Positions 1 through 11,099 of a stretch of DNA of 64,000 bases are shown here, piece by piece. A program made the translations under genes and the position numbers. The notes beneath the pieces are model-generated. The model saw only the letters and a list, made by a program, of their open reading frames with translations, had not been told where the DNA came from and ran no database searches. The stretch spans positions 898,761 to 962,760 of the forward strand of contig CM048655.1 in assembly GCA_026413185.1 (NCBI GenBank), written 5' to 3'. Numbering within the stretch: position 1 is the stretch's first letter; each line of letters starts with the position of its first letter. Source of the stretch: Pueraria montana var. lobata. Lineage: Eukaryota > Streptophyta > Magnoliopsida > Fabales > Fabaceae.

Positions 1-780
1 GTAATTATTGCCATACCCATACATTATTTTTTTTTAATGACAAAATAAATTTTATTAATAAAACCCAACACAACAGCACAAGGTGTGCGTGAATGTTAGG
101 AATGATACAAAAGAGACCCAAAGTCAACTATGACTCAAAATCATTTCATACATTATCATTCATTTACTTTCTCTTCTATGTTCTATCTCACTTCCACTCT
201 ATTTTTTTTTTTTTTTCATTTTTCATCAAATCATTCATCACATCTATCATTTTCTCTTTTTTATTTTATTTTTCTTCTTATCTCTTTTTTCTACCCATAC
301 AAAAATAGAGTTTAGTTAATGCATAGGATAAGATAGGACTTGTACCGAGAAGAAGAGTTGTTATAAAGCAGGTAATTAAATGACAATGACTTCAAAATTT
401 ATGAATCTGAGTTAGTTTTAGAAACTTGGAATATCGAATATCCAATGGAAAGATTGTGATCCTTCTCCACCCTGTACATTTTACAATTGCAAACTCATAA
501 AGGCCCAAGCATAACGTGTTTTATTTTATCTTTATCCTTTTGGACAAATATACCCACTCTTAATATCTTAACCAGTCCCCTTCAAAAAAAAAAAAAACTT
601 AACCAGTGGGCAAACAGAATGTACATACATTTTTATATATAAAAAAAAGAATGTACATACTTTTTTTATCCCCTCCATAATCTTAGGCGAATAGTAAAAT
701 TCGTATATATTCATATCTCAAAGCCAACCACTACGTTTGATGTTTATTGAGAAATAGTATAAGCACTGCTGAACAGTATG
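1..780. other. AT-rich intergenic sequence with pyrimidine-rich tract
   Basis: No coding region is supported here. Short open frames around 93-315 lie in a T/C-rich low-complexity tract (about 165-300) and have low-complexity Phe/Ser/His composition with no recognisable domain. The rest is AT-rich spacer with short A and T runs. Confidence 0.6.
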
Positions 781-1393
781 GGAGGAATTCTTAGTTAGGC
801 ACAAACCCAACACGTCATCTTTACACACAATCAATAAAAAATTTACAACTAATAAAATAAAAAACAAATAAATTCACATGTAAAATAAAGAAACTAACAT
901 TTTAAACAAATAAATAAAATCCACAATTTTCTCTCCACTATTTTTGCGTTTAACCGTCTCTCTCTTTTTATTTTTATATCAAAATCTTTATTACCTAATA
1001 AAATTAGAAATTAAATTTTATGTGAACTTTTTTTATTTTTTTTATTTTTTTATTAATGATTTTTTATTTATTTTATATGTGTGTATTGTACCAAAAAATT
1101 TAAGTAAAAGAAAAAATAGTCTCCATTGAAAGTCAAAGGTATTACGGTGCTAATATTTAAAAATAGATACACACATAATAAAGATTTTGATATATATAGA
1201 AATAAAAGGAAATAGATATTGTTACATATAAATATTGGAGAGAAAATCGTGGTATTTGATTATTTGTTTTAAATATTAGTTTCTTTATTTTTTAGGTTGA
1301 ATTTATTTATTTTTTATTTGATTAGTTGTCAATTTTTGATTAATTGTGTGTAAGGATGATATGTTGGGTTTGTGCCTAATTAAGAATTTCTCC
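781..1393. mobile_element. Foldback MITE with about 156-bp terminal inverted repeats
   Basis: The left arm (781-936) begins GGAGGAATTCTTAGTTAGGC. The right arm (1237-1393), read in reverse complement, begins GGAGAAATTCTTAATTAGGC and stays aligned for about 155 bases with scattered substitutions. The 300-bp centre is AT-rich and non-coding. Such long arms around a short non-coding centre are typical of a non-autonomous DNA transposon of the foldback or Mutator-like kind. I could not find a convincing target-site duplication, so the superfamily is left open. Confidence 0.8.
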
Positions 1394-1744
1394 GTTATTG
1401 GTATGTCACAAGGGTTGTATGATACATGCTTTTTTGCAGATTTTCAAAATCCACTGCAAATCAACTACAAATTGTATGGTTTATACATGATATGGTTCAT
1501 TGTATCCATGTGAAAGGCTCAACTGAATATGTATCCATTGATACAAATTGTAGACTTGCAGTTTACACTTAGAAAATGGCTAATTTTCATATCCATTTCA
1601 CACCAATTATGTACACAAGGACAAATCTTGAACTTGTAAAGTAGTGAGACTAGCTGTCGACTCGGTTACGGTAGAGTATTGTTAGACTTGGATTATTATC
1701 ATCTCGATCATGCCATTGAGCTATTAAACTATTGATTGAATCAT

Positions 1745-1932
1745 TTTTTTTTTCTAGACCACATGTATCTTTCATTGGAAGTAATTATGTTTGAGCTGGG
1801 TATGACCATTATAAGTGACAAAATTCTCCTTCCAAATATTTAACGCAGCTGCATATCTAGGACTTCGAATCCAAGACCATTGATTAAACTGAAACAATCC
1901 CAAGTTAGTTGATCCACTCGCTTGGTGGTACT
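1745..1932 (-). mobile_element. tRNA-derived SINE-like element
   Basis: On the minus strand this stretch has an A-box-like segment near its 5' end (about 1892-1916) and a B-box-like GGATTCGAAGTCC near 1858-1870. It ends in an A tail, seen as a T run at 1745-1750 on the plus strand. It is flanked by imperfect 11-bp direct repeats, GATTGAATCAT (1734-1744) and GATCGAATCAT (1933-1943), as expected of target-primed insertion. A related truncated copy lies at 61547-61637. Family assignment is by structure only. Confidence 0.55.
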
Positions 1933-1945
1933 GATCGAATCATAT

Positions 1946-2300
1946 GAACTACTATATATTAAATTCAAATAATTTATAAAAAATTCAAATAATTTATAAA
2001 AAATTCAAATAATCATATTAACCTTCAAATTTTCAAATAATTCGTAACACTGATTTACTCAGAAACCTGCTGTATCACCGGTTCACTTGTTCTATATCAC
2101 TTCCTATTCAACAATTAATTTGGACGGGTTATATCACCGGCTCTTAGTCAAACTTGATGAACTAGCCATGTCAATTTTTATAACATCGGTGGAAACTGGA
2201 AATTAATAAGTATTTAACATGCTAGAATGTGTTTTATGTGTAGAATAATTAAACACACGTCATTGAATATTTTATATTTAGCAGCTTAAGTACTTTAGGC
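1946..2300. other. Intergenic, upstream of the first RLP gene
   Basis: AT-rich non-coding sequence. It contains a short direct repeat of a 20-bp AAATTCAAATAATTTATAAA-type unit at about 1959-2015. No gene or RNA is recognised. Confidence 0.5.
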
Positions 2301-2304
2301 TGAA

Positions 2305-2321
2305 CTTTATATATAATATAG
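2305..2321 (+). promoter_or_regulatory. Putative TATA box of the plus-strand RLP gene
   Basis: The string CTTTATATATAATATAGG lies about 100 bp before the ATG at 2418. That distance suits a short plant 5' leader starting near 2340. The assignment is from motif and spacing only. Confidence 0.45.
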
Positions 2322-2417
2322 GTGCCAATATACGTAGTGAGAGTCACCAGCAAGCAACCCATAGAAAAGACACCACATTGAGTTCTTATTTCCCAAGTTA
2401 ATTAATCAACCATTACC

Positions 2418-4993
2418 ATGGTTTGCTTTGCATCACAATTTTCTGTTTTGCTACTTTTTCTGTTTGCAATGACGTTCCACAAAGGCATCTGTGGTACAAA
2501 TATGAAGCTTAGTTGCAATGGAAAAGATCGATCTGCATTGCTACTCTTCAAAGACGGTGTCAAAGACCGTTCCAACAAGCTCTCCTCTTGGTCCAATGGA
2601 GAAGATTGCTGTGCATGGAAAGGAGTCCAGTGTGATAACATGACAGGCAGAGTCACAAGACTTGATCTAAACCAACAATACTTGGAAGGTGAAATCAACC
2701 TATCTCTGCTTCAAATTGAATGTTTGATCTACTTGGACTTGAGCTTGAATGCCTTTACAGGTTTAACTCTTCCACCTATCCTCAACCAATCACTAGTCAC
2801 ACCTTCTAATAACTTGTCTAACCTTGAGTACTTGGACTTATCCTTTAATGAAGATCTTCATTTGGATAATCTTCAATGGCTTTCTCAACTTTCTTCATTG
2901 AAATGTGTCAATCTCAGTGAGATTAATCTTGAAAATGAAACAAACTGGCTTCAAACCATGGCCATGCATTCTTCTCTATTAGAGTTGAGATTGGCAAGTT
3001 GTCATTTAGTCAACATTAGCCCTTCTGTCAAGTTTGTGAATTTTACTTCACTTGTGACTCTTGACCTGTCTGGGAATTACTTTGACTCTGGGTTGCCTTA
3101 TTGGTTGTTTAATATTAGCAGTGACATTTCCCATATTGACCTTAGCTTCAATAATTTGCAGGGTCAAATACCCAAGAGCTTGTTAAATCTTCGAAATCTT
3201 AAATCTTTAAGATTGGTTAACAACGAATTTACTGGACCCATTCCAGATTGGTTAGGGGAACATGAACATCTACAAAATCTTGCTCTTTCTGAGAACTTGT
3301 TCAATGGTTCCTTTCCTTCAAGTCTTGGAAATCTTTCATCCTTAACTGAATTAGGTGTTAGCTCCAATTTCTTGAGTGGTAATCTTCCAAACACCATTGG
3401 CCAACTCTTTAACTTGAGGACTTTATTCATTGGAGGTTCATTGTCTGGTGTTCTATCTGAAAAGCACTTCTCCAAACTCTTCAATTTAGAAACAATTTTT
3501 CTTTTGACATAGATCCCAAATGGATTCCTCCTTTTCAACTTCATGAAATTAGCTTGAGAAACACAAATCTAGGTCCTACTTTTCCAGAATGGCTATACAC
3601 ACAAAGGACACTAGAAGATCTAGATACTTCTTACTCGGGACTTTCATCCATAGATGCAGACAAGTTTTGGAGCTTTGTAGCCGAAATTAGAACAATTAAC
3701 TTGTCGTTCAACGCAATCGGAGCTGACTTATCAAACGTCACTCTAAATTCAGAACATGTAATTTTGGCTAGCAATAATTTCACGGGAAGGCTCCTACGTA
3801 TAACAACAAATGTCTTCACTTTCAATGTAGCTAACAATTCCTTGTCTGGACCCATTTCCCCTTTTTTGTGCCATAAATTGGGTAGGGAAAATAAATTGGG
3901 TTACTTGGATGTGTCCTATAATTTTTTGACCGGAGAAATTCCTGATTGTTGGGAAAATTGGAGAGGTTTAACTTTACTTTCCATTGACAACAATAGGCTA
4001 GGTGGTGAAATTCCTCCATCAATTGGTTTGTTAAATGAAATCATTGTCATGGATTTCAACAAGAACAACTTGTCTGGGAAGTTTTCACTAGACTTGTCAA
4101 ACTTGAAATCATTGGTATTCATCAACCTTGGAGAAAATAATTTTTCTGGAGTTGTACCAATGAAGATGCCAGAAAGTATGCAAGTGATGATATTGAGATC
4201 CAATCAATTTAGTGGCAATATTCCACCACAACTATGCAGCCTCCCTTCTCTAATACAACTTGATTTTTCACAAAATGAACTTTCTGGGTCTATTCCTCCA
4301 TGTGTCTTCAACATTACTCCCATGGATGGTGCAAGAGTGAGACATTTTCGGTTCAGTTTCAATTTGTTTTGGAAAGGACGAGAGTTAGAGTACGAAGACA
4401 CTGGGCTATTGAGAAATCTCGATCTTTCAACAAACAACCTGTCTGGAGAAATCCCAGCTGAACTTTTTGGCCTCACTCAATTGCAGTTCTTGAACTTGTC
4501 CAGAAATCAGTTCATGGGAAAAATACCAAGCAAGATTGGTGGAATGAAAAATTTGGAGTCCCTTGATCTCTCCAACAATCTCCTTTCAGGGGAAATTCCT
4601 GAAACCATCTCTAATTTGTCTTTCCTAAGTTATCTCAATCTGTCATACAATGATTTCACTGGACAAATCCCATTGGGGACTCAACTTCAGGGTTTTGATG
4701 CATGGAGCTATGTTGGGAATCCCAAACTTTGTGGACTTCCTTTACCAAAGAATTGCTCTAAGGAAGAAGGCATTCATGACAAGCCAAAGCAAGGTGGGGC
4801 AAATGAGTCGCTCTTTCTTGGGATGGGAGTTGGATTTGTTGTTGGCTTATGGGGAGTGTGGGGTTCTTTGTTCCTCAATAGAGCATGGAGACACAAATAT
4901 TTTCGGATCCTGGGCCATATTGAAGACTGGCTTTATGTGTTTATAGCTCTCAAGGTCAATAAGTTTGCTGAATTAAGAGCAAGTTCCAGATGA
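2418..4993 (+). pseudogene. LRR receptor-like protein (EIX2/Cf type), frameshifted
   Basis: An intronless leucine-rich-repeat receptor-like protein: a predicted cell-surface receptor with no kinase, which would signal through a partner kinase. The first frame (2418-3512) gives a signal peptide (about residues 1-28), a cysteine-containing LRRNT_2 cap (DRSALLLFKDGV ... SWSNGEDCCAWKGVQC) and many plant LRRs of the LxxNxLxGxIP kind. It stops at TAG 3510. The second frame continues at once, from about 3503 (FDIDPKWIPPFQL), through more LRRs, an acidic juxtamembrane segment, a glycine-rich membrane span (GMGVGFVVGLWGVWG) and a short basic tail ending at 4993. Aligned by eye to the two minus-strand paralogs, the break loses about 19 nt around 3492-3503, so the shift looks like a small deletion and not an intron. 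Without it the product would be an anchored RLP of the usual length; with it, only a truncated secreted ectodomain could be made. A sequencing error is possible. Confidence 0.85.
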
Positions 4994-5230
4994 GTGAGTT
5001 TTTCATAAAGTACTTAAAAGATAGAGCTTATTGGAAAAGTGGTAAAGTCAAAAGCTACTTTAAATAAGTCATTTTGTGTTTGGATGTACACTTAAGTGAT
5101 TCATAAGTGATAAGTGGCATTCAACATTTGGTTGTAATTGTATTAGTGCTTTTATTTAATAAAATTACTAAAATGGACGAAGGAAAAAAGTTACTTAAAT
5201 TTAATATTAATAAAAAAATAATAATAAATA
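4994..5230. other. 3' flank of the RLP gene
   Basis: AT-rich sequence after the stop codon, presumably 3' UTR and spacer. No gene is seen. Confidence 0.4.
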
Positions 5231-5560
5231 GGGTCAAATATCTTTTTAGTCCCTGTAAATATGATCGCATACATTTTTTATGAGTTGGTCATGTACATTT
5301 TTAGTCCTTCCTTTTGAAAACGTTGATTTTAAGTCCTCCATTCGTTAACACAACTTAACGGTGATACGATTTGTGACAATTTAAAATCCCTAACATTTAG
5401 ATTAATAATATAGTTAAAAAGTTAAAATTTATTAGTGATTTTTAACCGCCACAATTAAAATTCATTTCACTAAAGAACATCTACATCCCTCTTTCTCATC
5501 CACTTCCATCAATGCACACACACAAAAACATTGCATCTGAAAAAAAATTGTAGCAATAGA
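5231..5560. mobile_element. Mutator-like terminus, one end only
   Basis: The sequence GGGTCAAATATCTTTTTAGT followed by repeats of the AGTCCYTNNN kind closely resembles the terminal repeat of the complete element at 6631-8362 (GGGCAAAATATGTTTTTAGT). It also has the same GTGATTTTTAACCGCCAC-type inner part (about 5433-5450). No matching right terminus is visible downstream, so this is probably a truncated or rearranged element. The kelch-like fragment at 5564-5803 lies just inside it, where captured genes lie in Pack-MULEs. Confidence 0.5.
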
Positions 5561-5563
5561 GAA

Positions 5564-5803
5564 TTAACCATAACCATAAAAACACTTATCCAACCCTTGC
5601 AACTCCTGCCAAACCCCTCGATTTGCATCAAACACTTTGATTTTCCCTAAATAACTGTAGCAATACAAAATCCCTTCCACCACACACACCCTCCCCTGCC
5701 ACCTGAGATCCAACTCTCCTCCTACGCTCTCCCAAGCATCGTTGTGAAGCTTGAATGCAATGACACCGTAGTTCACCATAACGTAAACCTTGTCGGTGTT
5801 TTA
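5564..5803 (-). pseudogene. Kelch-repeat (F-box/kelch-like) protein fragment
   Basis: On the minus strand about 78 codons read as one to two kelch blades: V-Y-V-M-V-N-Y-G, then AFKLHNDAWESVGGELDLRW, then GRVCVVEGILYCYSYLGKIK, with VFDANRGVWQEL after it. The alternating glycine, tyrosine and tryptophan pattern and the D-x-x-x-x-x-W ending are typical of plant F-box/kelch proteins. No F-box, start codon or full six-blade propeller is present, and the frame breaks on both sides. It lies inside a Mutator-like terminus, so it may be a transduplicated gene piece. The class is by pattern only. Confidence 0.5.
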
Positions 5804-5819
5804 AATCTCAATTTTCACA

Positions 5820-6621
5820 ACCCCACCTCCCTTTTCTCTCAACCCCTCATCTTCCTCTTTCATTTTAATTTAACACGTTTTTTACGGTGGAAATTCGTTT
5901 GAGTATTCGACTTTAATTTTGTTAAGTTTCCACTATGATTCTAACCACAAACAACTTATTTTATTAGTGGGACTTAGAATATCAATTATGGATTCTTTTT
6001 GTTTAAACTAGCAGTGTTATAACTTTCAACTTAGAAAACAATGAGTACTAAAAGAATAACTTATTTTCATTTCAATATAAGTTTGCACCATTATATTATT
6101 TAAAATGTACATTTGAATTAATATCAAATATGTATCAAAACTAACAAATGTGAACACTTGAAATTTAAACATCAATTTGAATGCTCATTCGAGATAGAAA
6201 TTACTCGATAAAGTAACAATGCAAATAGAAAATTATGCAAAGTTAAATATCTTCAGAAGTAAAGATATAATCAAATTCAAATTCAACACAGAAAATCCTC
6301 GAATGCAATCACAATCAGAAAACTAGGCGAGATATATCTTCAGAAATAAAGATACAATCAAGAATAAAACAATATAGAATATAAAGTGTAAATGAATAAA
6401 ATAAGTTTAAGTTTGGAGAAGAAATGTAGAAGAAGAGAAATGCCATAAAGTAAATTAAACAATAAAGAAATGGCAAAAGAAACAAACTGCATTAAAATAT
6501 GGATTCGAACGAACATACACGTTGTTCCTAAAACTATTAGCCATATCCATGCGACGTAAATGGTACATAGAACTTGTGCAAATGTCGTAACCAAAGAAAA
6601 AATGACTATTGGTGTGCCTAT
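5820..6621. other. AT-rich spacer, possibly old LTR sequence
   Basis: No gene is recognised. The minus-strand frame at 6358-6594 is hydrophobic and low in complexity. CCTATTTATAGG (6618-6629) reads on the minus strand as CCTATAAATAGG, a TATA box of the kind found in plant LTRs; the Mutator-like element inserted directly beside it. Confidence 0.35.
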
Positions 6622-6630
6622 TTATAGGTT

Positions 6631-8362
6631 GGGCAAAATATGTTTTTAGTCCTTCAACTATTCATGGTTTTTCTTATTAGTCCCTAAACTAATATTTGAC
6701 TGGTCTTAGTCCTTCATCTATTTTTTTGTTTGGTTTTTAGTCCCTACCGTCCAGTGTGCCTGTTAAATAATTACGTGACAATTAATTTTTAATTATTTTA
6801 AAATATTTGTGGCGGTTTTTATTTTTGGCGGCTAAAAACCGCCAAAATTTGTTACACTCCTTTGTTAATCATGAATAAGCAGTCAACTTTTGGGGGGAAA
6901 AAAAACTCCCTCTCAAATCAAAACACAGCTCCATTTCAAATCAAAATATAATAAATTAACAAATCAATCAAAGCTTTAGGGGACCAGAAAGCTTTCTCTG
7001 CAACCAATTATTTTTGCCAAGTTGATTAGATATCAAATTTAACCATGAGTGCACATACAAAAACTAAAGGAAAAAGCTCAAATTTTCATTCACGGAACAC
7101 AATTCAATTTTTATTCTAAAATAAAAAGGAAAAAGCTCAAATTTTGTTCACAGAACACAAGTTCAGGAGGTGAATTTTTAACCATGAACGAGATCTTCCA
7201 AAGAATCCAAACTTCTACTTGGCACCAAATTCACCTTTTTATTCTAAACTTCACTTTTTTATTCTCAACTCCACTCCACCTAACCCACAAATTTATGTGT
7301 CATCCAACGTGCTATCCACAGCAACAACAGTCCCCAAATCCTCCTCAAACTTGGTGGAATTGGAGCTGGTGGAAGGGCTCCGATGGGCCTGGAATTCGTG
7401 GCCGACTGAGCACACCCTTGATGTTGATGCACCAAAACAGTCACAGTCACAATGAGGTCCCTCTTCTCCTTTACGATGCCCTCCTCTACTCCCGATGCAA
7501 TGCCGTTTTGAACCATACGCATGTCTCGACTACCAGTCCCGCATCTGGCACTTCCCCTTCTACTCTTTTCTCAATGACTGTTGCGGAATCCTGGACAAAC
7601 ACCCAAGCAGGATTTTCTGTTGCCGATTTCTGAATGTGAATTCTCTATCACTACTGCCATTGAAGAGATGGAGTCTCTGTTGGACGACATGGTGCAGAAA
7701 CTCCCAGAAGTTGGAACCTTAGAATTGGCATGTGCAGGTGCGAGTGGCTCAGAGAATGAGAAAGCATAGTAACGAGAAAATGAATAACGAGAATTATTAG
7801 CATTGGGAGGGTGGAGGTTGGTAATGTTGTTGTGAAGGATTGAGATTTAGTAGAAGCACGAATGAGAAGAGCAATGGCGGTGGTTTTGGATATGGATTTG
7901 GACAAAATAGAGCATGCAGATGGAGGGAGAAAATGGTGTCGAAGGTGGGAGGGTCTTGGCACTTACAAAAATTCAATTCTTCAAAGCTGATTTGTGTTAA
8001 TGCATTTCTTATATTTGATTGATTTGTTAATTTATTTAATTAGGATTAGAAATGGAGTTGTATTTTGATTTGAGGGGGAGTTCATTGTGGTTTTTTTATT
8101 CCAGAAGGAGTAGATTGCTTAATTGTGATTAACAAAGCAGTGTAATAATTTCTGGCGATTTTTAGTCGTAAAAAAAATCATCACAAATATTTTAAAATAA
8201 TTTAAAATTAACTGTCACGTCATCGTTTAACAGAGACACTTGACGACTGGGACAAAAAATCAAATAGAAAAATAGATAAGGGACCAAGACCAGTCAAATA
8301 TAAGTTTAAGGACTAAAAACAAAAACCTTGAATAGTTGAGGGACTAAAAACATATTTTGCTC
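6631..8362. mobile_element. Non-autonomous Mutator-like element (Pack-MULE candidate)
   Basis: A complete element bounded by long terminal inverted repeats (about 6631-6850 and 8150-8362, roughly 210 bp). The left end is GGGCAAAATATGTTTTTAGT; the right end in reverse complement is GAGCAAAATATGTTTTTAGT. It is flanked by perfect 9-bp direct repeats TTATAGGTT at 6622-6630 and 8363-8371, the target duplication size of the Mutator superfamily. There is no MULE transposase, so it is non-autonomous. The 1.3-kb interior is richer in GC than its surroundings and holds a decayed SEC23-like fragment, hence the Pack-MULE proposal. Confidence 0.88.
7336..7620 (+). pseudogene. SEC23/SEC24-like zinc-finger fragment inside the MULE
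   Basis: Pieces in three frames can be read as one decayed coding stretch: SNLVELELVEGLRWAWNSWP (from about 7347), then VPLLLYDALLYSRCNAVLN (about 7458-7512), then PYACLDYQSRIWHFPFYSF (about 7512-7570). The order resembles the N-terminal part of COPII coat protein SEC23 and its zf-Sec23/Sec24 finger, in which a CxxC, an NPY/NPF segment and a W-x-C-x-x-C follow one another. Here the first pair reads YSRC and the second HFPFY, so three of the four zinc cysteines appear lost, and the frame shifts at least twice. It cannot make a working protein. Family recognition is from memory of the motif and is moderate. Confidence 0.45.
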
Positions 8363-8371
8363 TTATAGGTT

Positions 8372-9255
8372 TATTGACATGACTGTCGATTTACAGGATG
8401 ATTACATGTGTAAAATCATTCAATCTAGACTAACTAAGATGTTGACATTTGGCTTCCATGTTGGTTCTGTATGAAAATTGTTAACAACTGTCTTCATATG
8501 TGATCTCTAGCGTCCATGTGTCTCAGTTTGAATTTGCCATAGTCCTCAAACACTTTTAGCAATTAAAGGGCTTTTGTAAGTCAGAGTCTTCATTACTTTC
8601 CAACACCTAGAAATTTTCCTGAGTTATAACCTTCAACTCTAGCTACTTCAAATTTCATTCACTATCCTTCTTCGGTTATACTTTCAACAAAATACTTCTC
8701 AATTCCTTTTCAAATTCTAAATCAAAAGTACCTTTATAACACTTTGAGAATTTTCTGTCTCGTACTTTATGTATCACATTTCGAAAATCAAATGTCATCT
8801 ATAATAGAAAGTAACACATAAACTCCCATACTTAGAAAATTTTACTAACGCTCCCATCACACGTTAAAATTAGAACCCTCCAAACACCTTTGTTGGTCGG
8901 GGTTAAAGCCCTCTAGAAGTTGTTCCTTGCCCCTTTTACAAGAGAGGGTCTCATTCACTTAATTTGTAGCATGAGGCGAGGAAAGGAGCTTTGCGTCCCA
9001 TCAAGAGAAGAGAGGCAAAGGTCACTCATATGACCACAATGGATTGCTAGTGTGAAAATAAGGGATTTCAAATCTTTTGTTTTCTTTCTATTTCTGTTTT
9101 GTGCCTTTTTTTGTCTCTTTTTTTTTTTTTTTTTTCACTTTTCTCTCTGTTGGCAGAGGCGGAGCAATAGGAACATGATGCTTGGGGCAGATTTAGATGG
9201 ATGTTTTGTGTGTTTTTCAGATGTAGTGTTATGGGAGGTTTAAAATTGCTTTACC
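8372..9255. other. Intergenic, no gene recognised
   Basis: Moderately AT-rich sequence with a T-rich run at 9118-9136. Short frames such as 9052-9243 start in the low-complexity run and show no domain. Confidence 0.45.
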
Positions 9256-9834
9256 CTGTGTTTGGATAAAAAAAATTAAAATACCAGAGAATTTAAAATA
9301 CAAAGTAATTCAAATGAAGGTAATAAATTTTTATTCAATTGCAAAATAACCTGTTTGGGTTATTAATTTGGATTGTTTTGTTAATATCTGCTCCGGCCAT
9401 CCCATTCAAAACTAATTTATTTTCCATTGTATTCTTCCTCCTGAAAAACCTCTCTAGCAATGGTGAGTTACTATTTCGACGATCTGTAACAGTGACAGTC
9501 TAGAATTCTAACCATTGCAACGTTAGAAATCTGGTCTCATGGATCAATCTGGTTTTGTCGGCAATAGGCAACGAATCGTGAGAAAAGGAGCATGCGTGTG
9601 GCTGGGGTGTGTGGCTAGGGTACGAGTGTGACAGAGTCATAGAGACAATGGAAGAATTTGAAATTTCACCTATTTCAGTGGAATTGTAAATTCCTCATTT
9701 TAACAAAGGACTAAAATTTTGGAGAATTTTTAAAATTTTAAAATTATATATCCAAACAGAGTGTTTTCCTCAGTAGCAATTTAAATACCATAAAAAATTA
9801 CATTACCCTCTTTAAATACTCTATCTAAACACAC
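9256..9834. mobile_element. MITE-like element with TGTGTTTGGAT ends
   Basis: The left end CTGTGTTTGGATAAA and the right end, in reverse complement GTGTGTTTAGATAGAG, form short imperfect inverted termini. A second element with the same kind of ends lies in intron 9 of the chaperone gene (41134-41718), which supports a repeat family. The interior is non-coding. The target duplication is unclear, so the superfamily is not assigned. Confidence 0.45.
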
Positions 9835-9919
9835 GGTTAGTGAAATGAGATTTAATTTTGCGTGGTTAAAATGATGTCATTGCTAAAATAAAAAGGTATA
9901 TGCTGTTATCAATAAATTA

Positions 9920-9927
<8 letters not shown>

Positions 9928-10009
<82 letters not shown>
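9928..10009. repeat. Compound (TC)n(TA)n microsatellite
   Basis: An uninterrupted TC dinucleotide run passes directly into a TA run of about 23 units. Confidence 0.95.
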
Positions 10010-10012
<3 letters not shown>

Positions 10013-10153
10013 TATGTATTTTACTAATATGAATGATATAAATGAAATTAAAATATATCATTAATGAAGCATATAAAATTATATCAAATTAGATAAACCA
10101 CCTTTTTGTTTTTTTTTTACAGAAAACTACCTTTTTGTTTAACATTGTGAGAA

Positions 10154-10370
10154 GAGGAATGCTAGCGACACTCTCTCTAACACTCTCTTGGTGATTGGTT
10201 GAAATTTATTGAAAATCACTAATTTTGATGATCCTAGTTCTAGATTAGGAGAGAGAATCATTAAATGAGAAATGAGACCTACCAAAATTAGTGATTTCCA
10301 ATAAATTTCAACCAATCACATAGAGTATTAGAAAGAGAGTGTCAGAGAGAGAGTGTCACTAGCATTTCTC
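10154..10370. mobile_element. Mutator-like MITE, 217 bp, perfect 9-bp TSD
   Basis: The ends GAGGAATGCTAGCGACACTC and (reverse complement) GAGAAATGCTAGTGACACTC extend into long inverted arms that include GTGATTGGTTGAAATTTATT on both sides. The flanks are perfect 9-bp repeats TTGTGAGAA at 10145-10153 and 10371-10379. A diverged relative lies at 26418-26620. Confidence 0.88.
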
Positions 10371-10664
10371 TTGTGAGAAAAGACTTAAAAATTATATTGT
10401 TATAAATAAATAAAAGAATAACAATTTAAGAACATTTTGTTAGTATATATTTCTTTTAATTTATGAAAAATTAATGCACTTTGATTTTCATTTATTTTGA
10501 AAAAAGTAAAAAAAATAATCTATAGAATTTGAATGGTTGAAAAATATTAAAATTCAAGAAGGATGCAAAAGAAGGAAATAAAAAGTTAAAAAAAATAAAT
10601 TTATAATTTAAATGAGTTGAAAAGATTAAAAATTGAAGAATATGTCATGTAAAAATTTTAGTAG

Positions 10665-11079
10665 TGTACTACTCGGACTCGGCCCGGCACCAAGTCAAGG
10701 GACCGACCGAGTAAACGAAGATAGACTCAAACCAAAGCAATTATAATGGAAAGTATATCTTACTAAAAGATAAGATACGCAAAGACTAAGATAAAAGATA
10801 ATGATAGAAGATAAACTTATCTCTATCACAATTAACGAGATTTGATAAGATTTGATAGGAAAATAACCTTATCAAATCTATCTATTTACCTTTTATAAAT
10901 ACAAAGCAATTCACCCCTATCAAGATACGAAATTCTATACCCATTAGTGATACCTGTCTTCTACCTCTACGCCTCTAACTTGAGCGTCAGAGTGTCTTTG
11001 CAGGTACACCCCCACCATACATCAAGGTGATCTCGGCGGAGCCACCGCACCGGAGGACTTACCAAATCTGGTAAGAACA
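10665..11079 (+). repeat. 5' LTR of the LARD-like element
   Basis: Starts TG and ends CA. It contains a TATA-like TTTATAAATACAAAG at about 10893-10907 and a GC-richer 3' part. It matches the 3' LTR at 16279-16692 with only scattered substitutions. Confidence 0.9.
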
Positions 11080-11081
11080 TT

Positions 11082-11099
11082 TGGCGCCCACCGTGGGGC
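11082..11099 (+). other. Primer-binding site of the LTR element
   Basis: TGGCGCCCACCGTGGGGC begins two bases after the 5' LTR, the usual place for a tRNA primer site in plant LTR elements. The priming tRNA is not assigned. Confidence 0.7.
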
